DNA of 6,204 nucleotides from a bacterium (GCA_029932675.1 JAOZPP010000102.1:1-6204), one strand, 5' to 3'; counted from the first letter of the stretch, positions 1 to 6,026 are shown. The notes: generated by a model from the letters alone, not told the origin. Made by a program: numbers and translations.

Positions 1-146
1 TTTCAAAGAACACATCCAAGGCCAATTTTGCCCCTTTGACTGTCAAACTTGGGTCTCAAAGGTATTTTTATGAGTCCCTCTACAAACCCCAGAGGGACAA
101 GCTCGCCGAAAAGTGGACCCAGTTGCTCAAAGAGAAGGGGCAATAG
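1..146 (+). CDS. C-terminal fragment of an unrecognised protein
   Basis: Reading from base 3 there is an open frame of 47 codons that ends in TAG at 144-146; the start lies beyond the left edge. The visible tail is hydrophilic and its last part is charged and probably helical (YKPQRDKLAEKWTQLLKEKG), with aromatic residues just before it (QRYFYESLY). It has no membrane segment and no motif that I can assign to a family. It looks coding because the composition is protein-like and the stop is followed by clearly non-coding, palindrome-bearing sequence. It is on the same strand as the peptidase gene 125 bases downstream, but the REP-like element between them argues against tight coupling. The product is unknown; the call of a real gene end is moderately sure. 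Confidence 0.55.
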   Translation, partial: SKNTSKANFAPLTVKLGSQRYFYESLYKPQRDKLAEKWTQLLKEKGQ

Positions 147-160
147 CCAGGAACGTTCAT

Positions 161-201
161 AGGCTTTAGTTATTCCCTTGCAGACAGGCTAAAGCCTTGT
201 C
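161..201. repeat. REP-like palindromic element between two genes
   Basis: AGGCTTTAG at 161-169 is perfectly complementary to CTAAAGCCT at 189-197 (9 base pairs, 19-base loop). The right arm also belongs to a tighter palindrome: GACAGGCT (183-190) pairs with AGCCTTGTC (193-201) around a two-base AA centre, with one bulged T at 198. Two alternative foldings that share an arm, placed between genes, resemble bacterial REP/BIME-type intergenic repeats; many genomes carry extragenic palindromes with an AGGCTAAAGCCT-like core. No T-run follows either stem, so a standard Rho-independent terminator is not supported. Only one copy is in the window, so the repeat status is an inference. Confidence 0.45.
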
Positions 202-261
202 CCTATAGCGAAACATTCAGCCCTTAGAATTGGATGCTAATTTATGAACAATCGAGTAAAT

Positions 262-267
262 AGGAGG
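262..267 (+). promoter_or_regulatory. Shine-Dalgarno site of the M42 peptidase gene
   Basis: A consensus AGGAGG lies four bases before the ATG at 272 and fixes this start. I see no convincing -35/-10 pair in the 125 bases upstream, so transcription may begin in or before the preceding gene. Confidence 0.8.
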
Positions 268-271
268 AAAG

Positions 272-1300
272 ATGGATTTCTCACTCTTAGAAAAGCTCTC
301 TAACGCCTTTGGGGTCGCTGGTAAAGAGGACCAAGTGAGGGAGATAGTCAGAGAGGAACTTGAAATCATCTGCGATGAGGTTTGGGTCGACAATTTGGGT
401 TCTGTGATTGGGCACAAAAAAGGGGCATCTCCCCGGGTAGTAATAGACGCCCATATTGATGAGGTGGGATTTATGGTCAGCCACATAGACAATGAAGGAT
501 TTGTCAGAGTTCTGCCGGTCGGAGGAGTTGACCCCCGGGTATTCTATTCCCAAAGGGTGAAAATTTTTGGCAAAAAAGTGATTAGGGGGGTAGTAGGATC
601 GATCCCACCCCATTTGACCAGGGGGAAAAAGGCAGATTTAGATAGGGTTCCGGAGATCGAGGATTGTTTCATCGATACCGGGCTCATCCCAGAGGAGGTA
701 TTCAAAAACATATCGATTGGGGATTATGCTGGCTTTGACTCGGTATTCTTCGAAAACGAGGAGAGTGTCTTCGGCAAAGCATTTGATGATCGGCTGGGGG
801 TCTTCACTATGATCGAGGGATTAAGGGAGGCTAAAAGTTGCTCTGCGGATCTCTACTTTGTAGGCGCAGTACAAGAGGAAATGGGGGTCAGGGGGGCAAC
901 TGCCTCTGCCTTCGGGGTAGCACCGGATATCGCTATTGCCTTGGAGGGAACTATAGCCAATGACTGTCCTGGGGTCCCTGAGCCAAAGAGGTTGGCTAAG
1001 CAGGGGAAAGGACCTGAACTAAGGCTAATGGACCGAACGATGCTTTCCGATAGGAGGTTAGTGAATTACATCTCTTCCTTGGCTGAAAGACGGAGGATCC
1101 CTCACCAGTTGGTGGTGAAAAGAGCTGGCTCCACCGATGCCCGTGCCTATCAGGTGGCCAGGGCAGGGATTAGAGCAGCGGCGATCTCCTGCCCAGTGCG
1201 CTACATCCACTCACCAATGGGTATTGCACGTAAGCGGGACATTGAGGCAATGACCTCCTTAGTGGCAGCAATCATTGAGGAGATAGGAAATTTCGTTTAA
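272..1300 (+). CDS. M42-family metallo-aminopeptidase (TET/FrvX-like)
   Basis: Predicted cytosolic di-metal aminopeptidase that trims N-terminal residues from short peptides; M42 enzymes of this type usually form dodecameric tetrahedral particles. The 342 residues match the family's usual length of about 330-360. All expected metal and catalytic positions are visible: H61 and D63 in DAHIDEVGF, D172 in AFDDR, the glutamate pair E202/E203 in VQEEMGVRGA (general base and ligand), E225 in ALEGTIAND, and H313 in YIHSPMG. Residues between about 70 and 160 would form the small dimerisation domain inserted in the catalytic domain. There is no signal peptide, as expected for a cytosolic enzyme. The ligand at 225 is Glu where some archaeal members have Asp; this is a common variant in the family. 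Substrate preference cannot be read from the sequence. The gene points toward the glycan operon and has no obvious functional link to it. Confidence 0.95.
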   Translation: MDFSLLEKLSNAFGVAGKEDQVREIVREELEIICDEVWVDNLGSVIGHKKGASPRVVIDAHIDEVGFMVSHIDNEGFVRVLPVGGVDPRVFYSQRVKIFGKKVIRGVVGSIPPHLTRGKKADLDRVPEIEDCFIDTGLIPEEVFKNISIGDYAGFDSVFFENEESVFGKAFDDRLGVFTMIEGLREAKSCSADLYFVGAVQEEMGVRGATASAFGVAPDIAIALEGTIANDCPGVPEPKRLAKQGKGPELRLMDRTMLSDRRLVNYISSLAERRRIPHQLVVKRAGSTDARAYQVARAGIRAAAISCPVRYIHSPMGIARKRDIEAMTSLVAAIIEEIGNFV

Positions 1301-1378
1301 TCCCCCCCTCAAGTGAATGGCTTAATTTCTATCAACCTGTTCCCGTTTTAAGATAACACTTCCAACAGTTGTTCGTAA
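1301..1378. other. convergent intergenic gap, no clear terminator
   Basis: Seventy-eight bases separate the 3' ends of the peptidase gene (+) and the glycan operon (-). I looked for a bidirectional terminator and found only weak stems of about four base pairs (for example AACA with TGTT near 1355-1373) without a T-run. Termination may be Rho-dependent or use a structure I cannot recognise by eye. Confidence 0.5.
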
Positions 1379-1561
1379 TCAGAACAAAGTATAGATAAAT
1401 GGACCGATTCCCGAAGCAGAGGCAAAGATCAATAGCAAACCCAAAGCAAGCAATAGCGTCATCATTGGGATGAGCCACCACCATCTACGCTCCCAGAGGA
1501 AGACCAGCAATTGACCAGCCACCCCCAAGTTGCTTCTCATCCGGCGAATAAATCTTTTCAT
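1379..1561 (-). CDS. DUF5989 family small membrane protein (SxtK-like)
   Basis: A 60-residue protein with a basic N-terminus (MKRFIRRMRS), an amphipathic stretch with an aromatic cluster (FLWERRWWWL, 21-30), one membrane segment at about 29-49, and a short tail ending GPFIYTLF. The pattern of WERRKWW-like residues, a Leu-rich helix and a terminal PFIYTLF is what I recognise as DUF5989. These proteins are typically encoded beside O-carbamoyltransferases, and the small SxtK protein of saxitoxin clusters occupies the same setting. The biochemical function is unknown; a membrane partner or anchor for the carbamoyltransferase is an inference from context. The start overlaps the carbamoyltransferase stop by four bases (ATGA), so translation is probably coupled; a GAGGA site at 1572-1576 lies ten bases upstream, inside the preceding gene. 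It is the last gene of the operon. Confidence 0.85.
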   Translation of the reverse strand: MKRFIRRMRSNLGVAGQLLVFLWERRWWWLIPMMTLLLALGLLLIFASASGIGPFIYTLF

Positions 1562-3375
1562 CTCTCCGGTTTCCTCACTACATATCCGTCAATATAGAGA
1601 ACATCGAGGGTACTTTTATTAAAACTCTCCAAGGCATTGGCCGGCGAGTCCACGATGGGTTCACCACGCAGGTTAAAGCTCGTGTTCAGCAGAACTGGAA
1701 CCCCTGTAGCTTCGCCAAACAGCTCAATGGTGTGGTAGAGAAACGGGTTCCACTCCCGGCGCACAGTTTGCAGGCGACCCGTCCCATTCACATGGGTTAC
1801 TGCCTTAATCTTCCCACCCTGATTTGATTTTATAGGGAAGACCATAAGCATAAAACGAAGGGGATAGTGTCGGGCAGGAAGATTTAAATCGGCATAGAAA
1901 TCTTTAACCCTTTCCTCCAATATCGCTGGAGCAAAAGGACGAAATGGCTCCCGGAACTTGATGCGAGAATTAACGATATCCCTCATTCCCTCCTGGCGGG
2001 GATCGGCCAGGATTGAACGATTACCCAAGGCCCGCGGTCCCCATTCGAAGCGTCCCTGAAAGAGGGCAATCACCTTTCCAGCCAACAGATCATCCACCAT
2101 CCACTCCGCAAGCCTCTCTGGGTCCTCAACCAGCTTGTAGGGATGACCTGTAGCCTCGATTGCTGCCTCCACCTCTGCTGGCGAATAGCCCCGGCCCCAG
2201 TAGGCATGGTCCATCACAAACTTACGTGGCTTTCCCATTAATACATGGTAGGCATAAAGCGCAGCTCCCAATGCACCTCCTGAATCCCCCGCCGCCGGTT
2301 GAATGAAGACCTCCTCAAAAGGGCTCTCCCTAAGGAGGCGACCGTTAGCAACAGAGTTAAGTGCCACCCCTCCGGCTATACACAACTTCTTTAAACCGGT
2401 TCGCCGGTAGGCATACTTAGCCATCTTAAGCAAGACCTCTTCAGTCACCCATTGGATGCTCGCGGCTATGTCAGCATAGTGCTGATTAAGCTTTGCCGTT
2501 TTATAATTCCATTGGGGATGGTTTCGATCTGGAGGAAAGGTCAACGTGTAAAAGGGCGACTCAGGAATTCGGGGCTCCCCAAAGAGCTCCCTGAATTTGG
2601 AGTTAAAAGTATACCTGGTGGAGTGGTGAAAGGAGAAGTAGTCCATCTTTAGCCGAAACTCACCGTCATCTCCCACCTCAATCACCTTCAGGACATCCTC
2701 AACCCTATTTGGCTCACCATAGGGTGCCATACCCATTACCTTGTACTCCCCGTTGTTAACCCGAAAGCCGAGGAAAGCGGTGAAGGCGGAGTAGAGCAAA
2801 CCTAAGGAATGAGGGAACCTTATCTCATTGAAGAACTCGATCGAATTCTCCGAAACGGCGGAATCCCCTTTCTCATCTTCCCAGAATGCCCTTCCTCTAC
2901 CTATTGTAGCCGTCGTCCACTCTCCAACCCCATCGACAGTCAGGATCGCTGCCTCCTTATAGGGTGAACAGAAAAAGGCACTTGCCGCATGGCTCAAGTG
3001 ATGCTCGATAAAGAGCACCCTCTCCTCAGGGATGTTCAGCTTGGTAAGAATGCGACCCTTGATCCATAGTTTCTCATTGAACCACTTGATCATCGACTCT
3101 TGAAATGCACCCCATGATCGGGGAAAGGTCTGCAACATACCCAGCAGAATCCGTTCAAATTTCAGCAACGGCTTCTCATAGAAAACTACATACTCCAGAT
3201 CCTGTCCAGTTATCCCCCCTTGATGGAGGCAAAAATCAATAGCGTGGTCAGGAAAGCTATAGTCGTGTTTTTTGCGGGTAAAACGCTCCTCCTCCGCAGC
3301 CGCTACTAAGATGCCGTCACAGAGCAGAGCGGCTGCCGCATCATGATAGTAGCAGGAAATACCAAGAATATACAT
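1558..3375 (-). CDS. O-carbamoyltransferase, NodU/CmcH/SxtI family
   Basis: Predicted to transfer a carbamoyl group from carbamoyl phosphate, via carbamoyl-adenylate made with ATP, to a hydroxyl of an acceptor, here probably a sugar of a surface or exported glycan. The 605 residues match the family's usual 560-620. The N-terminal Kae1-like domain starts with MYILGISCYYHDAAAALL. It carries the metal-binding HxxxH at H125/H129 (EHHLSHAASAF), D148 in TVDGVGEW, the LCIAGGVALNSVANG loop (331-345) and D364 in GDSGGALGAA. The C-terminal YrdC-like domain has GRFEWGPRALGNRSILADPR (441-460), KFREPFRPFAPA (473-484) and VPVLLNTSFNLRGEPIV (559-575). All key motifs are intact, so an active enzyme is expected. 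No signal peptide or membrane segment: cytosolic, perhaps held at the membrane by its two small neighbours. It overlaps the SxtJ-like gene by one base and the DUF5989 gene by four. The acceptor cannot be read from sequence; a secondary-metabolite acceptor is possible but fits the neighbourhood less well. Confidence 0.95.
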   Translation of the reverse strand: MYILGISCYYHDAAAALLCDGILVAAAEEERFTRKKHDYSFPDHAIDFCLHQGGITGQDLEYVVFYEKPLLKFERILLGMLQTFPRSWGAFQESMIKWFNEKLWIKGRILTKLNIPEERVLFIEHHLSHAASAFFCSPYKEAAILTVDGVGEWTTATIGRGRAFWEDEKGDSAVSENSIEFFNEIRFPHSLGLLYSAFTAFLGFRVNNGEYKVMGMAPYGEPNRVEDVLKVIEVGDDGEFRLKMDYFSFHHSTRYTFNSKFRELFGEPRIPESPFYTLTFPPDRNHPQWNYKTAKLNQHYADIAASIQWVTEEVLLKMAKYAYRRTGLKKLCIAGGVALNSVANGRLLRESPFEEVFIQPAAGDSGGALGAALYAYHVLMGKPRKFVMDHAYWGRGYSPAEVEAAIEATGHPYKLVEDPERLAEWMVDDLLAGKVIALFQGRFEWGPRALGNRSILADPRQEGMRDIVNSRIKFREPFRPFAPAILEERVKDFYADLNLPARHYPLRFMLMVFPIKSNQGGKIKAVTHVNGTGRLQTVRREWNPFLYHTIELFGEATGVPVLLNTSFNLRGEPIVDSPANALESFNKSTLDVLYIDGYVVRKPER

Positions 3376-3617
3376 CAGGAGAGCCTCCGTGCATCTTCAA
3401 TGGTAGAACTCTCCATCTCCCGTTTAAGCCACTGGGGCCGATGGCTATGCTTGATCGCCAGAGGATCACCAAACAACCGCATCCCAATGCCAAAAGGGGC
3501 AAAAACTGTGAAGTAGAAAACGGTAAGCAGAACTCGGCCAACCAGATTGCCAACTGCGTTTCCAAACCTGATCCAGATACGCCAGATTCCCCTTAAGCCC
3601 CTAATATCAACCTTCAT
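3375..3617 (-). CDS. SxtJ-like small membrane protein, short form
   Basis: An 80-residue protein with an N-terminal amphipathic region rich in Arg and Trp (about 7-28), one hydrophobic segment at about 29-48 (LLTVFYFTVFAPFGIGMRLF), then GDPL at 50-53 and a charged tail with a Trp (PQWLKREMES). The run 'small and aromatic residues, FAPFGIGMRLFGDPL' resembles the C-terminal half of SxtJ-family proteins (PiGLxMRLxGkDPL). Full-length SxtJ is nearer 130-147 residues with additional membrane helices, so this is either a short subfamily or an N-terminally reduced form. It is not obviously broken: it has its own ATG and an AAGGGA site about seven bases upstream that overlaps the preceding stop. The function is unknown; SxtJ homologues sit beside O-carbamoyltransferases, suggesting a membrane partner. 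Its stop overlaps the carbamoyltransferase start as TGATG. Confidence 0.75.
   Translation of the reverse strand: MKVDIRGLRGIWRIWIRFGNAVGNLVGRVLLTVFYFTVFAPFGIGMRLFGDPLAIKHSHRPQWLKREMESSTIEDARRLS
3384..3388 (-). promoter_or_regulatory. Shine-Dalgarno site of the carbamoyltransferase
   Basis: On the minus strand GGAGG lies eight bases before the ATG at 3375, within the last codons of the SxtJ-like gene. It confirms the start that gives the family-typical N-terminus, and it means this gene can load ribosomes itself as well as re-initiate at the TGATG overlap. Confidence 0.75.
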
Positions 3618-3626
3618 CGTTGTCCC

Positions 3627-4595
3627 TTAACCATTTCGCATAATGAATTGGGCAAGAAGCCTATGGCCTGCGTTAGATAGGTGAATTCCATCTCCATATA
3701 AGAAAAGTCGCTTGGGCTCGCGAGAAGAATTTCTAAAAAATTCCAAAGGATCTAACACCTTAATACCTTCCTCTTCAAGTTTGGAAGTTAAAATCTTCTG
3801 GGGTTTATCCTTCAGCGAAGCATGGTTCCTTAGCTGATACTCATAGGGGATTATGAGAATCTGAAAATCGATCCCCCTTTCCTTACACTCATCGTTTATG
3901 GCAGCAAGCTCGTTTATGGCCTTAATGAATTCGGAATTATCCTCAGAATAGAGTTGTTCGTCAAATTCATAGTAAGCCTTAGATCTATCAAAAGCCTTGT
4001 TCTTGATGAAAAGGTAGAGTCTACTCTTCCGTCTTAGAAACCTTAAGGGCTCTCCAAACAAGGACCTGAGAACCCCACCTGGAGTTTCAACATCCGGGCG
4101 GTTTAAGTACAGATCATTCAAACACCAAAAGATGGTTACCTTTACGATCTCGAATTTGGGGGGGCTATCGACGACAAAATATCGAAAGACATTCCTATAA
4201 TCCTTAGCCGCATAGCCAATAACCGATGGGTTTAAGATGTTCATTGAACTTACAGCGCTTTGAATTATCCCAGCAAATGTAGAATCCGCCTCCACCCCAA
4301 TTCCCATCGTCACCGAATCTCCCAAAAAGAGCCAGCACCTCTTCAAGCTGTCCACCGGGACACTATACCTTCTGAAACCGAACCGATCAACTTCCACCAC
4401 CACTCCGTTAGAGTAACCAAAGCTTGACGGCCTAAGTCCCATCGAATCATAATACATACTATCGGCAAGGATCGCCCTATCCGTTCCATATGGTCTGATC
4501 TCCGGGATACTCATCCTGATTAGGGACTCAAGGAGACCAAGGAGCAAGATTACCACAGCAAGATTATATACCGCTATTAACAGAGCCTTCTTCAT
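3627..4595 (-). CDS. membrane-anchored SGNH/GDSL-family hydrolase
   Basis: Predicted serine esterase or acyltransferase of the SGNH fold, likely acting on acyl groups of an exported glycan on the outer side of the inner membrane. Of 322 residues, an uncleaved anchor or signal sequence occupies about 1-28 (MKKALLIAVYNLAVVILLLG...). Block I is LFLGDSVTMGIG with the nucleophile S94. A block II glycine may be G127 in VIGYAA. The block III Asn is N160 in FWCLND. Block V is LYGDGIHLSNAGHRLLA with D302 and H305 as the DxxH pair. All four SGNH positions are therefore present and activity is expected. No start upstream is possible, because an in-frame TAA lies at 4608-4610. It follows the ligase and precedes the SxtJ-like gene by nine bases. 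SGNH proteins are frequent companions of glycan O-acylation and carbamoylation genes; whether this one adds or removes the acyl group is open. Confidence 0.9.
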   Translation of the reverse strand: MKKALLIAVYNLAVVILLLGLLESLIRMSIPEIRPYGTDRAILADSMYYDSMGLRPSSFGYSNGVVVEVDRFGFRRYSVPVDSLKRCWLFLGDSVTMGIGVEADSTFAGIIQSAVSSMNILNPSVIGYAAKDYRNVFRYFVVDSPPKFEIVKVTIFWCLNDLYLNRPDVETPGGVLRSLFGEPLRFLRRKSRLYLFIKNKAFDRSKAYYEFDEQLYSEDNSEFIKAINELAAINDECKERGIDFQILIIPYEYQLRNHASLKDKPQKILTSKLEEEGIKVLDPLEFFRNSSREPKRLFLYGDGIHLSNAGHRLLAQFIMRNG

Positions 4596-4744
4596 TCCCC
4601 AAAAACCTTATTCCTATGGGAATATATAGAAATTTCCAGGAAATCGTTATAAGGCCGGGTAAAAACAGACCCCTCGCCCCGATCTAACCTGGATGGGAAG
4701 AGACCCCAATCTATGTTTAGTCGATTATTCCCCTCCTCAATCAT
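4592..4744 (-). CDS. candidate 50-residue protein between ligase and SGNH genes
   Basis: The apparent 154-base gap between the ligase and hydrolase genes is almost fully open in one frame. An ATG at 4744 lies five bases after the ligase stop, directly after an in-frame TAA, and the frame ends in a TGA at 4592-4594 that overlaps the hydrolase ATG as ATGA. The 50 residues (starting MIEEGNNRLNIDWGLF, ending YSHRNKVFGE) are mostly polar with no membrane segment or known motif. For a real gene: the same tight spacing and overlap as the rest of the operon. Against it: a poor ribosome binding site before the ATG, no family resemblance, and inverted repeats inside it that would suit a non-coding spacer. 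A strong SD-like GAGGAGGGG at 4730-4738 falls inside the frame but has no usable start after it. I rate it as possible, not probable. Confidence 0.3.
   Translation of the reverse strand: MIEEGNNRLNIDWGLFPSRLDRGEGSVFTRPYNDFLEISIYSHRNKVFGE
4609..4644. repeat. two short dyads just upstream of the SGNH hydrolase gene
   Basis: TATTCC-TATG-GGAATA (4609-4624) and ATTTCC-A-GGAAAT (4632-4644) are perfect inverted repeats with six-base arms sharing a TTCC/GGAA core. Their centres are about 21-22 bases apart, close to two helical turns, as in paired operator sites. An A/T-rich TATATT on the minus strand at 4621-4626 could be a -10 element, but no good -35 accompanies it. A regulator-binding role is only a possibility; the dyads may be chance within the candidate small ORF. 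Confidence 0.25.
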
Positions 4745-4749
4745 TTAAA

Positions 4750-5955
4750 TTAACCGGCTTGCTCCATCTGCTTCCCATAGAAAGCCATCACCAGCCCAAA
4801 GACAAACCAGAGGAGCATACCATCCTCGGCATCGGTGTAGTAACATTGGAAGAAACTGGCCAAAAAGAAAGCAACTGAGGAAGAGAAACCACCCAGAAAT
4901 ATGGGATGGGAGGTATTTCGGTAACCTTGAAGAGATGCACGCCAAAAAGCCCACCAAATCCAGAGAAACGCTAACATTCCCAACAGTCCAGCGTTGACCC
5001 CTACATTGAGTAGATCATTATGAGGATGACAAGTTGAAGTATAATATCCGGGAACCTTATATTTGTCAAAGGATTTCCGAAAATTACCTATCCCGATCCC
5101 AAGGAATGGGTGATCTTTAAGCATCAAAAGGGACGTCTGCCAAAGCCTCAAACGAGTTCCGGTGCCCCGGACCTCTGGATTGAAGCCGGCCAGAATTCTA
5201 TCCTTAACGCTATCTTGGGTAAATATAACTACCGTGCCCAAAATAGTTAGACCAGCTATCATAACCAGGGACACCTTTTTCCCTTTTACGATAGCCATAG
5301 AGAGGAATCCCCCTATCAACCCTAACCAACTGCTGCGCGCATCACTAAAGACTACCCCTAGGCCGGTCAGCAGAGCGCATGACCCATAGAGGGGCCTCCA
5401 TCTCTTTTCTCCCCAAAGAAAGAAAACGACCGCGAAGATACATATAACCATCACATATCCACCGTAGGTTAACCGATTACCGAATAGTCCAGTTGAAGAA
5501 AAGACACCGCCAATTTCCTCCAGGCGGTGATGTCGGTAGAAATCCCAACCAAAGAAATGCTGCCAGCAGGCATAGATAGAGACTAAAGAAGTTACCAAAA
5601 AAAGCACCTTCAACAAGTTATCGATTGCCCTTTCCCTCTGGAGGTTATTCACTAAAAGGAAAAAGAGGAGCACAATCCACTCATTCCTAAACGCTTTAAG
5701 ACTGTTAAACGTGTAGGGGGAGAAACAAAGGGAGAGAAACTGAGCTCCCAAATAGGCCAAGATAGGGAGGTCCAAAGGTGATCTTATCCATCTTATCCCC
5801 TCAGTAAAAATAACCTTTCCCCCCCAGCCCACAAGGGAGAGGATTATCGCCCCCCCTGCTCCTGCCACAGACCAGGGGGAGGTGAGCACAAAACCACAAA
5901 GGCCAATGAGAATTAGCCTCTGAAAGAGAACTTCTAACTTCAACCTATCCGCCAT
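4750..5955 (-). CDS. O-antigen ligase / Wzy-like polymerase family membrane protein
   Basis: Predicted polytopic inner-membrane protein of the O-antigen ligase superfamily (WaaL/Wzy, PF04932-like). Such proteins transfer or polymerise undecaprenyl-linked glycans on the periplasmic face. The 401 residues, at the usual length of about 400-450, contain some ten hydrophobic segments. Diagnostic parts are FSDARSSWLGLIGG (203-216) with R207; the periplasmic loop with TRLRLWQTSLLMLKDHPFLG (267-286) followed by IGIGNF; and HPHNDLLNVGVNAGLLG (310-326), whose H312/N313 region is the conserved HxHN-type motif of the family. It is the first gene of the operon visible here. The start at 5955 gives a normal basic N-terminus. 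From sequence alone a lipid A-core ligase, a polymerase and a protein O-oligosaccharyltransferase cannot be told apart; no glycosyltransferases are in the window to decide. The 5' leader can fold over the ribosome binding site. Confidence 0.9.
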   Translation of the reverse strand: MADRLKLEVLFQRLILIGLCGFVLTSPWSVAGAGGAIILSLVGWGGKVIFTEGIRWIRSPLDLPILAYLGAQFLSLCFSPYTFNSLKAFRNEWIVLLFFLLVNNLQRERAIDNLLKVLFLVTSLVSIYACWQHFFGWDFYRHHRLEEIGGVFSSTGLFGNRLTYGGYVMVICIFAVVFFLWGEKRWRPLYGSCALLTGLGVVFSDARSSWLGLIGGFLSMAIVKGKKVSLVMIAGLTILGTVVIFTQDSVKDRILAGFNPEVRGTGTRLRLWQTSLLMLKDHPFLGIGIGNFRKSFDKYKVPGYYTSTCHPHNDLLNVGVNAGLLGMLAFLWIWWAFWRASLQGYRNTSHPIFLGGFSSSVAFFLASFFQCYYTDAEDGMLLWFVFGLVMAFYGKQMEQAG

Positions 5956-5960
5956 TACTC

Positions 5961-5976
5961 CCCAATCCTAATTGGG
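5961..5976 (-). promoter_or_regulatory. leader hairpin overlapping the ligase ribosome binding site
   Basis: On the minus strand CCCAAT-TAGG-ATTGGG forms a six-base-pair stem with a four-base loop, ending five bases before the ATG at 5955. The purine-rich GGGGAG (5958-5963) is partly inside the right arm, only two bases from the ATG. An AGGA that starts in the loop (5966-5969) is ten bases from the ATG and would be presented by the loop. The stem could restrain translation of the first operon gene; this is a prediction from pairing only. Confidence 0.35.
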
Positions 5977-5983
5977 CTACTAT

Positions 5984-6026
5984 GAAACTAATCTTGCTAC
6001 AGCTTGGTTACCCTTGGTTTAGTTTC
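5984..6026. repeat. 8-bp inverted repeat upstream of the operon
   Basis: GAAACTAA (5984-5991) and TTAGTTTC (6019-6026) are perfect reverse complements with 27 bases between them. The interior holds a short direct repeat (CTTGGTT and again CTTGGTT, 6003-6009 and 6013-6019). It lies in the presumed leader or promoter region of the minus-strand operon. It may be a regulator site, an mRNA stem, or chance. Confidence 0.3.

Noticed and set aside
161-205. Rho-independent terminator for the left partial gene
   Set aside because: The 9-bp stem has a 19-base loop and is followed by TGTCCCTAT rather than a T-run; a REP-like palindrome fits better.
217-613. Minus-strand open frames over the start of the peptidase gene
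   Set aside because: They lie antisense to clear M42 coding sequence with intact metal-site motifs, and their translations are low-complexity or resemble no protein family.
2452-2652. Plus-strand 66-codon frame inside the carbamoyltransferase gene
   Set aside because: It is antisense to a well-conserved enzyme, has no ribosome site and no recognisable protein features.
3341-3565. Minus-strand 74-codon frame overlapping the SxtJ-like gene
   Set aside because: It is a frame shadow that runs through both the SxtJ-like gene and the carbamoyltransferase start; the SxtJ-like frame has the ribosome site, family-like motif and coupled junctions.
4621-4649. Sigma70 promoter in front of the SGNH gene
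   Set aside because: TATATT is a fair -10, but the hexamer 17 bases upstream (TAACGA) matches the -35 consensus poorly, and the gene is tightly coupled to upstream ORFs.
4693-4957. Frames on both strands over the 3' end of the ligase gene
   Set aside because: The minus-strand one is a shifted shadow of the ligase membrane segments; the plus-strand one is antisense to it and without a ribosome site.
5162-5389. Plus-strand 75-codon frame inside the ligase gene
   Set aside because: It is antisense to conserved ligase motifs (the FSDARSSW region and periplasmic loop) and has no independent support.
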